DNA from: Algoriphagus sp.
GTDB taxonomy: Bacteria; Bacteroidota; Bacteroidia; Cytophagales; Cyclobacteriaceae
Direction: 5' to 3'
Length of the DNA stretch: 9,816 nt
NCBI GenBank assembly: GCA_023255285.1
Contig: JALRIY010000076.1
Location: 1 to 9,816, forward strand
In this document: in pieces, positions 1 to 5,420 of the stretch
Layout of the letters: the number at the start of each line of letters is the position of its first letter
How positions within the stretch are numbered: position 1 is the stretch's first letter
Translations under genes and position numbers: made by a program
Notes under the pieces: model-generated
Told to the model about the DNA's origin: nothing
Databases searched by the model: none
Seen by the model: only the letters and a program-made list of their open reading frames with translations

Positions 1-1812
1 CTCAGCAATTTTGCGTAAAATTCGGCGCATGATTTTTCCAGAGCGGGTTTTGGGTAAGCCAGGTACCAGCTGAATTTTGTCTGGCTTGGCAATGGGTCCA
101 ATTATTTTTGATACGGTTTCTTTAATTTCCTGAATGAGATTCTCCTCGCTTCGGTTGCTCATGTCACAGATGACATACGCATAAATGCCTTGTCCTTTGA
201 CCTCATGAGGGTACCCTACTACGGCAGATTCGATTACTTTGGGATGTTCGTTGATGGCATTTTCCACCTCAGCGGTTCCGAGTCGGTGTCCAGATACATT
301 GATCACATCATCTACCCGGCCCAAGATGCGGTAATAGCCGTCGTGATCCCGCTTGACCCCGTCACCAGTAAAGTATTTGTTTTTGTAAGTTGAGAAGTAC
401 GTTTGCTTGCAGCGGTCATGGTCCCCATAGGTCGTTCGAATCATAGAAGGCCAAGGGAAATTGATGCAGAGGTTACCCTCTACAGAGTTGCCGTGTAACT
501 CCTTTCCTTCTGCGTCGACGATACTGAGTTGGATACCAGGAAGGGGTAGGGTAGCATAGGCCGGTTTGGTAGGTGTGATGCCAGCAAGTGGGGAGATCAT
601 TATTCCACCTGTTTCGGTTTGCCACCAGGTATCTACAATAGGGCATTTCCCCTTTCCAATATGGGTATGGTACCAATGCCAAGCCTCTTCATTGATGGGT
701 TCACCCACAGAACCTAGAACTTTTAAAGAGCTTAAATTGTATTTTTCAATGGGTTCGGTGCCAAAGGCTTGAAGGGCACGAATGGCAGTGGGGGCCGTAT
801 AGAATACGTTAACTTGGTGCTTTTCCACTACCTCCCAGAATCTTCCTGGGTGTGGATAGGTAGGAACGCCTTCAAACATTAATGTAGTAGCACCTGCGAG
901 CAGGGGGCCATAAACGATGTACGAGTGGCCTGTAATCCATCCGATGTCTGCTGTACACCAGTACACATCTCCTGGGCAGTATTGAAACACATTTTCAAAG
1001 GAGTATTTGGTGTAGACCATGTAGCCGCCTGTCGTATGTACCACTCCTTTGGGTTTGCCGGTAGATCCAGAAGTATACAGGATAAACAGCAGGTCTTCAC
1101 TATCCATTTCAGTGGCTTTATGGAGCTCGGATTGTCCTTCGAGCACTTCATTCCACCAAAAATCTCGCCCGCTTTGCATGAAAGTTTCTTGTCCAGTACG
1201 TCGATAAACGATGACTGTTTCTACAGATACCTTCTCTAGGGCTTCATCGACTATCCCTTTTACGGTTATTTTTTTGGAACCTCGGTAGTTCCCATCTGCC
1301 GTTAAAATAGCCTTTGCTTGACAATCCTGTATTCGATCTGCAAGTGAACTGCTCGAAAACCCAGCAAAGACCACTGAGTGGATAGCGCCAATACGTGCAC
1401 AGGCTAGCATCGCAATGGCAGCTTCAGGCACCATAGGCATGTAGATGATCACTCGGTCTCCTTTGCCTATTCCTTTGGAGAGTAAGGCATTGGCAAATCG
1501 GCAGACCTCCACAAATAGTTCGCGATAAGTAAGTGTTCGGACTTCCTCATGCGGCTCATTGGGCTCCCAGATGATGGCAGGGCGATCTCCTAGGGTATAA
1601 AGATTTTTTTCAAAAATGTTTTCCGTGATGTTGAGTTTACCATCTACAAACCAGCGTACATCTGGTTCTTCAAAGTTCCATTGCAACACCTTTGACCAGC
1701 GTTTTTTCCAGTGAAATGAATCGGCGATTCTAGCCCAGAATTCCTCGGGTTGGGCAACACTTTTTTGGTATTCGTGGAAGTATCCACTCAGCGTATGTAA
1801 TCTATCACTCAT
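1..1812 (-). CDS. acs: Acetyl-CoA synthetase (AMP-forming), C-terminal end cut by window edge
   Basis: Activates acetate with ATP and CoA to acetyl-CoA through an acetyl-AMP intermediate, in the cytoplasm. The frame is open from ATG at 1812 to base 1, giving 604 residues; the family is usually about 630-650, so roughly 30 C-terminal residues lie outside. The N-terminus has the ACS-type segment HTLSGYFHEYQKSVAQPEEFW. The adenylate-forming P-loop YTSGSTGKPKG is at residues 246-256 and the acetate/AMP-site motif WWQTETGG at 396-403. The hinge and C-terminal domain follow (GRVDDVINVSGHR), ending in PKTRSGKIMRR. Lys593 there is the catalytic lysine that is reversibly acetylated in characterised ACS enzymes, so post-translational control is plausible. 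It is the last visible gene of the operon, 24 nt after the symporter stop. No clear Shine-Dalgarno sequence precedes it. The length and WWQTETGG context favour Acs over propionyl-CoA synthetase, though substrate range cannot be fixed from sequence. Confidence 0.96.
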   Translation of the reverse strand, partial: MSDRLHTLSGYFHEYQKSVAQPEEFWARIADSFHWKKRWSKVLQWNFEEPDVRWFVDGKLNITENIFEKNLYTLGDRPAIIWEPNEPHEEVRTLTYRELFVEVCRFANALLSKGIGKGDRVIIYMPMVPEAAIAMLACARIGAIHSVVFAGFSSSSLADRIQDCQAKAILTADGNYRGSKKITVKGIVDEALEKVSVETVIVYRRTGQETFMQSGRDFWWNEVLEGQSELHKATEMDSEDLLFILYTSGSTGKPKGVVHTTGGYMVYTKYSFENVFQYCPGDVYWCTADIGWITGHSYIVYGPLLAGATTLMFEGVPTYPHPGRFWEVVEKHQVNVFYTAPTAIRALQAFGTEPIEKYNLSSLKVLGSVGEPINEEAWHWYHTHIGKGKCPIVDTWWQTETGGIMISPLAGITPTKPAYATLPLPGIQLSIVDAEGKELHGNSVEGNLCINFPWPSMIRTTYGDHDRCKQTYFSTYKNKYFTGDGVKRDHDGYYRILGRVDDVINVSGHRLGTAEVENAINEHPKVIESAVVGYPHEVKGQGIYAYVICDMSNRSEENLIQEIKETVSKIIGPIAKPDKIQLVPGLPKTRSGKIMRRILRKIAE

Positions 1813-1836
1813 TGCTTGCGAACTAGTAATTGTAAA

Positions 1837-3522
1837 TTAATGGTCAATGGCTTTTCCAGCACCTTTTGGAATTCGAATTTCTTGAATGAGCTGCTGCACT
1901 TCTTTGGGTGGAGCAGGCGTCAGGTAGGAGACGCCATAGCATACCACAAAATTGAGAGCCATTCCAAGAGAACCAATTCCTTCGGGAGAGATTCCCCACC
2001 ACCAATGGGCAGCAGTATTCAGTTCAGGGGAGATAAACTTGAAGTAAGAGATGTAGCTGACCGTGAATACGAGGCCTGCGATCATTCCGGCTATAGCTCC
2101 TTCTTTATTGATTCGGGTGGAAAAGATACCAAGTAAAATAACGGGAAAGAAGGAAGAGGCTGCCAAGCCAAAGGCAAAAGCCACTACCTCGGCCACAAAA
2201 CCAGGGGGATTGATTCCAAAATATCCAGCAAGAAGTACGGCTCCTGCTGCAGCAATTCGTGCAATTCGTAGCTCTTTTTTATCTGAAATTTCAGGTTGGA
2301 AAGTTTTGAACAGGTCTCGAGAGATAGAGGTAGAGATCACAAGGAGTAAACCTGCGGCAGTAGAAAGGGCTGCCGCCATGGCACCAGCAGCAACTAGTCC
2401 AACTACCCAATTGGGAAGTGCTGCGATTTCTGGGCTAGCCAAGACCATGATGTCCTTATCGATTCGAAGTTCATTGGCGGCTGGGTCTGCCAAATATTGA
2501 ATTTTACCGTCTCCATTTTTATCCTCAATGCCGATGAGATTCGTCTGCTGCCAATTGATTACCCAGGGGGGAAGATCGTTGATGGACTTTTCGGAGGTCG
2601 ATTGGATAGTATTGTAAATACCAAAGGCTGCAACAGCAGGAGCTGCAGTGTAAAGGATCGCAATAAAAGCCAAGGCATAGCCTGCAGAAAGGCGTGCATC
2701 TCGCACCTTGGGGACTGTGAAAAAGCGAACAATCACGTGTGGGAGTCCTGCAGTACCCACCATCAGCGCTAAAGTAATCATGAAGAGGTCAGGGATACTT
2801 TTTTTGCCCGCGGTATATTCTTCAAAGCCTAAGTCTGCCAAAATCCCATCGAGCTTATCCAAAAGGGGTACTCCATCTGCTACCTCTCCACCTAGTCCCA
2901 GCTGTGGGATGGGGTTGCCGGTGAGTTGCATGGAGATGAATATAGCTGGAACGAGGTAAGCAAAAATCAAGACGCAGTATTGAGCTACTTGCGTATAAGT
3001 AATTCCTTTCATGCCACCGAGCACTGCATAAAAGAATACTATGGCCATGCCGATCACTACTCCCCATTCGATAGGGAGCTCGAGGTAGCGAGAGAAGACA
3101 ATACCTACTCCACGCATTTGCCCTGCTACGTAGGTAAATGAAATAAATAGTGCACAGATGACTGCGACTACACGTGCTTTGTTGGAATAGAACCGGTCGC
3201 CAACAAAGTCAGGTACTGTGAATTTTCCAAATTTTCGCAGGTAAGGGGCTAGCAATAAGGCAAGTAATACATAGCCACCGGTCCAGCCCATGAGGTATAC
3301 CGAGCCATCGTATCCTGAGAAGGAGATGATTCCTGCCATAGACATGAATGAAGCAGCAGACATCCAATCAGCTGCTGTGGCTAGGCCATTGGCTAAGGGG
3401 GACACACCTCCTCCGGCTACGTAAAATTCTTGGGTAGAGCCTGCACGGCTCCAAATAGCAATGCCGATGTACAGTGCAAAGGTAACTCCTACTAGGAGGT
3501 AGGTCCAGGTCAATAGGTCCAT
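1837..3522 (-). CDS. Sodium:solute symporter, VC_2705-like (probable acetate/organic-acid uptake)
   Basis: An integral membrane protein of the SSS (SLC5-like) family, 561 residues with about 13 hydrophobic segments. It carries the N-terminal motif EFYVAGGGVSPLANGLATAADWMSAASF (residues 32-59), the conserved GTAGLPHVIVRFFTVP (256-271), and AALSTAAGLLLVIST (384-398), where SSS proteins place sodium-site Ser/Thr residues. These match the branch related to acetate permease ActP. The small DUF4212 partner one nucleotide upstream is the hallmark of the VC_2705 subfamily, and acs follows 24 nt downstream, so acetate or another short carboxylate is the most likely substrate (inference). A loop at residues 334-346 (DKNGDGKIQYLAD) resembles an EF-hand calcium loop. 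The start at 3522 follows the upstream stop as TAA-T-ATG, which suggests translational coupling. Substrate is uncertain; the family assignment is firm. Confidence 0.93.
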   Translation of the reverse strand: MDLLTWTYLLVGVTFALYIGIAIWSRAGSTQEFYVAGGGVSPLANGLATAADWMSAASFMSMAGIISFSGYDGSVYLMGWTGGYVLLALLLAPYLRKFGKFTVPDFVGDRFYSNKARVVAVICALFISFTYVAGQMRGVGIVFSRYLELPIEWGVVIGMAIVFFYAVLGGMKGITYTQVAQYCVLIFAYLVPAIFISMQLTGNPIPQLGLGGEVADGVPLLDKLDGILADLGFEEYTAGKKSIPDLFMITLALMVGTAGLPHVIVRFFTVPKVRDARLSAGYALAFIAILYTAAPAVAAFGIYNTIQSTSEKSINDLPPWVINWQQTNLIGIEDKNGDGKIQYLADPAANELRIDKDIMVLASPEIAALPNWVVGLVAAGAMAAALSTAAGLLLVISTSISRDLFKTFQPEISDKKELRIARIAAAGAVLLAGYFGINPPGFVAEVVAFAFGLAASSFFPVILLGIFSTRINKEGAIAGMIAGLVFTVSYISYFKFISPELNTAAHWWWGISPEGIGSLGMALNFVVCYGVSYLTPAPPKEVQQLIQEIRIPKGAGKAIDH

Positions 3523-3523
3523 A

Positions 3524-3787
3524 TTAATCTTCGTTGACTTTAAATTCCCGATCTAAGGCATTCATGCGATAAACATAGATGAATATAAGTACGACAAAGG
3601 TGTAGATAGACCCTTGCTGAGCAAACCAAAACCCCAGTTTGAAGCCACCCAAACGAATCGTATTGAGTTCCTCTACCCAGATGATTCCAAAACCAAAAGA
3701 GACTAAAAACCAAAAACTCAGAAGGATTGCTAGGGTTTGGAGGTTTTTTTTCCAATAGCGCTCCATTTTTGTAGGAGAAGTTGACAT
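3524..3787 (-). CDS. DUF4212 small membrane protein, putative symporter small subunit
   Basis: An 87-residue protein that matches what I know of the DUF4212 family (putative solute:sodium symporter small subunit). It has a short polar N-terminus with the KMERYWKKN motif (residues 8-16), two hydrophobic helices (about 18-37 and 57-73), the conserved stretch GFWFAQQGSIYTFVVLIFIY between and within them, and the C-terminal motif MNALDREF. It is the first gene of the operon. Members of this family are almost always encoded directly before a VC_2705-type symporter, as here with a 1-nt gap, so it probably acts as an accessory subunit in the cytoplasmic membrane; its biochemical role is not established. 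The ATG at 3787 is the only start that keeps the conserved YWKKN region in a normal position. No Shine-Dalgarno sequence is visible upstream. Confidence 0.9.
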   Translation of the reverse strand: MSTSPTKMERYWKKNLQTLAILLSFWFLVSFGFGIIWVEELNTIRLGGFKLGFWFAQQGSIYTFVVLIFIYVYRMNALDREFKVNED

Positions 3788-3869
3788 GCGGTCACAAGTT
3801 AGGGTGGGTTTACGATTGATTTCTTACCAAAATGGCGAGCCAAATTTGTTTCAAAATTCAATTTAAACT

Positions 3870-3900
3870 AAAAAATAGGATAAAAGGCACGTTATTCCAA
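3870..3900 (-). promoter_or_regulatory. Candidate promoter for the DUF4212-symporter-acs operon
   Basis: On the minus strand TTG (3900-3898) is followed after 20 nt by TATTTTTT (3877-3870), which matches the Bacteroidota pattern TTG-N17-23-TAnnTTTG except for the final G. It would leave a leader of about 75 nt before the ATG at 3787. The region is AT-rich, so this could be chance. Confidence 0.35.
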
Positions 3901-4036
3901 AGATTAACGGGGATCAACTAGGATGAAAGGAATTGGACGAAAAAGATGGGATAGGGTAAAAATCCTTGGTATCTCAGAGATTGTTCAGTTCAAGTGTTTG
4001 AAATTTAGTCTGCTACTTATATTGTCACTCGGGAAT

Positions 4037-4120
4037 GGACCCCAGCTCAATTGAATCCTCACTCTTATTTTCTTTTGTACCTGCGAACAAAGCGGATATC
4101 CTCGACAGACTACTGGCCTA
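4037..4120 (+). repeat. Decayed fragments of the zip-flanking repeat family
   Basis: Several short blocks recur in the order seen in the two better copies. GACCCCAGCTCA here corresponds to GACCACAGCTCA in the left copy (11 of 12). CTTATTTTCTTT and AACAAAGCGGATA (4087-4099) correspond to CTTATTTTTCTTT and an identical AACAAAGCGGATA in the reverse complement of the right copy. TCGACAGACTACTGGCCTA (4102-4120) matches the left copy's TCGACAGACAACAGTCCTA at 16 of 19. The orientation is the same as the left copy. The first part looks like the 3' half of one unit and the last part like the start of another, so the region may be a degraded tandem arrangement. The alignment was done by eye. Confidence 0.5.
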
Positions 4121-4187
4121 CTTTCTGGCTATTGGTAAGAAATTGGAACAATCTTTTTTGGAACCGAAGCAAATAGGAGGGTGTCCA

Positions 4188-4195
4188 ATTAAATA
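4188..4195. repeat. Target-site duplication, left copy (ATTAAATA)
   Basis: ATTAAATA immediately precedes the left terminal repeat and recurs perfectly at 4344-4351 immediately after the right terminal repeat. The identity extends to ten bases, CAATTAAATA (4186-4195 and 4342-4351), partly because the element end shares CA. Confidence 0.65.
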
Positions 4196-4343
4196 TGATT
4201 ATCCGCAAGTATGCCGGTAGTCCCTACGGAGTACTAAAATTTGTGGTCAAATCGTCGACAGACAACAGTCCTAAGACCACAGCTCATTAAAATGAACTTC
4301 AAACCTTATTTTAATTGGTTATTGGTGACAAAGCAGATAATCA
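4196..4343 (+). mobile_element. 148-bp MITE-like element with terminal inverted repeats, at the zip stop codon
   Basis: The ends TGATTATCCGC (4196-4206) and GCAGATAATCA (4333-4343) are inverted repeats matching at 10 of 11 bases. Directly outside both ends lies ATTAAATA, an apparent 8-bp target-site duplication. There is no open reading frame and no transposase. An internal hairpin is formed by GTAGTCC (4217-4223) and GGAGTAC (4228-4234) around a 4-nt loop, with one mismatch in the stem. A related copy in inverted orientation is at 5176-5335. The right-hand duplication overlaps the last codon and stop codon of zip; removing the element and one duplication leaves the same stop codon, so the insertion did not change the protein. 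It is a non-autonomous element by inference; which transposase family moved it cannot be told. Confidence 0.7.
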
Positions 4344-4351
4344 ATTAAATA
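4344..4351. repeat. Target-site duplication, right copy (ATTAAATA)
   Basis: The second copy of ATTAAATA directly abuts the right terminal repeat. It contains the zip stop codon (TTA on the plus strand, 4345-4347), so the duplication rebuilt the end of the gene. Confidence 0.65.
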
Positions 4352-5088
4352 AAATATTCCGAAGCGATTGCTAAAGCCGCAGCCAAGAAAGTTACAGCAA
4401 GTTTATTGAGCTGGAAGGTATGGTGCGGACTACTTTCAAAAAAAATGGTGGTAGAGATATGGAGGAATCCCCCTGTAACTAATCCGAATAAAATACCTAG
4501 CCCTTCTGTGGATAAGGTACCAGATGCGATAAAAAAAGAACTCGAAATCATTCCGATAGGAGAAGCAAGGGCAAATAAACTGAGTAGAATCAGTGTCCAG
4601 CGCTTGGATAAGGAACTAGAAAGTACTGCTGCCAAAGCAAAAGCAGCAGGAGCTTTGTGTAAAAGGATCCCCATCAGTATGGTTTTGTCACTGTGCGCAT
4701 GCAGGCCTTGCGGGAGTACGGATTCTCCATGAGAAAGCAGAGTGCCTTCAAGAAAAGCATGAACAAATAATCCTATCATCAGGGTAAGGACGCCTTTTGA
4801 AGAGGTAGCATGGTGGCTGTGGATGTGTCCGTGCTCTATTCCTGCTGACCAAAACTCCAGCAGTTGCTGCAAAAGAAAACCTAAAAGAATGTAGACTCCC
4901 ATGCGGCTGGGGTCAAAACTACTCGAAAAAAGCTCTGGTAAAATATGGAGGATCGTAATCGAAAATAGGTAAGAACCTGCAAAAACCAAAGCCAACTTGA
5001 AGTACTTTTCTTTGAAGGTAGGTACCGTGTAGACGACTAATCCAGCAAAAATTGCAGTAAAAAAAAGTAAACTAAATTTTAATACCAT
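4345..5088 (-). CDS. ZIP-family divalent metal transporter
   Basis: A 247-residue membrane protein with about eight hydrophobic helices, the size and topology of a bacterial ZIP (SLC39-like) transporter, which brings zinc, iron or manganese into the cytoplasm. A histidine-rich loop EHGHIHSHH (residues 85-93) lies after TM3, as in many ZIPs. TM4 carries H110-x3-E114-G115 (HAFLEG), and TM5 carries LLHKAPAAFALAAVL (142-156) with H144 and P147. The TM5 form HK...AF.L differs from the common HExPHE and resembles the variant of the ZIP I/II subfamilies, so it need not mean loss of function. The metal cannot be predicted. The gene is monocistronic by position, bracketed by inverted repeat copies; the left one begins at its stop codon. 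A TACCTTTG promoter box lies about 47 nt upstream of the ATG at 5088. The start is supported because the first helix begins directly after it. Confidence 0.88.
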   Translation of the reverse strand: MVLKFSLLFFTAIFAGLVVYTVPTFKEKYFKLALVFAGSYLFSITILHILPELFSSSFDPSRMGVYILLGFLLQQLLEFWSAGIEHGHIHSHHATSSKGVLTLMIGLFVHAFLEGTLLSHGESVLPQGLHAHSDKTILMGILLHKAPAAFALAAVLSSSLSKRWTLILLSLFALASPIGMISSSFFIASGTLSTEGLGILFGLVTGGFLHISTTIFFESSPHHTFQLNKLAVTFLAAALAIASEYFI

Positions 5089-5134
5089 AGGCCAGGTACC
5101 CCGTTGCGGAGAAAGTAGGGGTTGAGAATTTTTT

Positions 5135-5142
5135 CAAAGGTA
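5135..5142 (-). promoter_or_regulatory. Candidate -7 promoter box for the zip gene
   Basis: TACCTTTG on the minus strand is a perfect match to the Bacteroidota -7 box TAnnTTTG and would give a leader of roughly 40 nt to the ATG at 5088. I see no TTG at the usual 17-23 nt upstream, which lowers confidence. The inverted repeat copy starts 34 nt further upstream, so it may border or influence this promoter. Confidence 0.45.
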
Positions 5143-5257
5143 CAAAAATTCAATAATGTTGCATTTATCTTTTTCTGATTATCCGCTTTGTTATCAGTAA
5201 CCAAAGAAAAATAAGGTTAGAAGTTCATTTTAATTCACAGTGGTCTTTGGACTCCCT

Positions 5258-5273
5258 ACAGACAGCAGTCTGT
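5258..5273. repeat. Perfect 6-bp-stem hairpin inside the right repeat copy
   Basis: ACAGAC (5258-5263) and GTCTGT (5268-5273) pair perfectly around the loop AGCA. The corresponding place in the left copy reads ACAGACAACAGTC and has largely lost the stem. Confidence 0.5.
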
Positions 5274-5278
5274 CGATG

Positions 5279-5334
5279 GATTATCCGCAGGTTTTAGTAC
5301 TCCGGCGGAACTACTGGCATAATTGCGAATAATC
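5279..5334. repeat. 56-bp REP-like palindrome forming one end of the right copy
   Basis: GATTATCCGC (5279-5288) pairs with GCGAATAATC (5325-5334) at nine of ten bases. Inside, AGTA-C-TCC (5296-5303) pairs with GGA-AC-TACT (5307-5315) around a 3-nt loop. The whole segment can therefore fold as a long interrupted hairpin. The left copy keeps the inner hairpin, but the inner-end outer arm is degraded (TTTGTGGTCAAATC in its place). Confidence 0.5.
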
Positions 5335-5375
5335 ATCTATATTTTTTTTAATGAACTTGGAAAATAACCCTTCAT

Positions 5376-5403
5376 TTGGCCTTGGGGTTTTTACCTATAT
5401 TTG
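5376..5403 (+). promoter_or_regulatory. ruvB promoter (TTG-N17-TATATTTG)
   Basis: TTG (5376-5378), then 17 nt, then TATATTTG (5396-5403), a full match to the Bacteroidota -33/-7 consensus TTG-N17-23-TAnnTTTG. Transcription would begin around 5408-5411, leaving a leader of only about 10-13 nt before the ATG at 5421. This supports 5421 as the start and argues against the in-frame TTG at 5376. Confidence 0.6.
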
Positions 5404-5420
5404 TAATCAGCACTAGCCGC

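Larger units (their letters stand above)
3788..4195. other. Gene-free intergenic stretch with decayed repeat fragments
   Basis: This 408-base stretch separates the acetate operon from the repeat element behind zip. Both neighbouring genes are on the minus strand, so it holds the zip 3' region and the promoter region of the operon. I see no convincing gene. The open frame on the plus strand from 4035 runs into the repeat element and has no recognisable domain. Bases from about 4037 to 4120 are fragments of the repeat family described separately. Between about 3901 and 4020 I see nothing identifiable. Confidence 0.6.
5176..5335 (-). mobile_element. 160-bp inverted second copy of the MITE-like element
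   Basis: The ends TGATTATCCGC (5176-5186) and GCGAATAATCA (5325-5335) form inverted repeats matching at 10 of 11 bases. The reverse complement aligns along its whole length with the left copy (4196-4343), at about three quarters identity by eye, with shared blocks such as GGAGTACTAAAA, TCGACAGAC, ATTAAAATGAACTTC and AACCTTATTTT. It is 12 bp longer, largely through extra sequence after TCGACAGAC. No clean target duplication is visible: TCTTTTTC before and TCTATATT after agree at only five of eight positions, so this may be the older copy. It lies between the zip promoter and the ruvB promoter. Another AATGAACTT occurs just outside at 5350-5358. It contains no gene. Confidence 0.65.

Noticed and set aside
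2063..2500. 145-residue open frame antisense to the symporter
   Set aside because: It is low in complexity (Ala, Lys, Ser, Pro-rich), as expected from the reverse reading of a membrane protein gene, and the symporter on the other strand is unambiguous.
3841..3848. CAAATTTG as a promoter box for the DUF4212 operon
   Set aside because: It misses the invariant first T and has no TTG at 17-23 nt upstream; the TTG-N20-TATTTTTT arrangement further upstream is slightly better.
4035..4220. 61-residue open frame on the plus strand in the intergenic region
   Set aside because: It runs across decayed repeat fragments and into the mobile element, has no recognisable motif, and lacks a promoter or ribosome-binding signal.
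4432..4660. Inactive ZIP transporter because TM5 lacks the HExPHE motif
   Set aside because: The HK...AF.L form of TM5 with HxxxEG in TM4 is the pattern I recall for ZIP I/II subfamily members, so the departure is probably normal for its branch.
4196..5335. CRISPR array or integron-like cassette
   Set aside because: The repeats are only two good copies, long, inverted and imperfect, without regular spacers, cas genes or an integrase; a MITE-like or REP-like family explains them better.
5376..5420. N-terminal extension of RuvB starting at TTG 5376
   Set aside because: The 15 extra residues (LALGFLPIFVISTSR) are not RuvB-like, and the stretch overlaps a consensus promoter; the ATG at 5421 gives a normal RuvB N-terminus.
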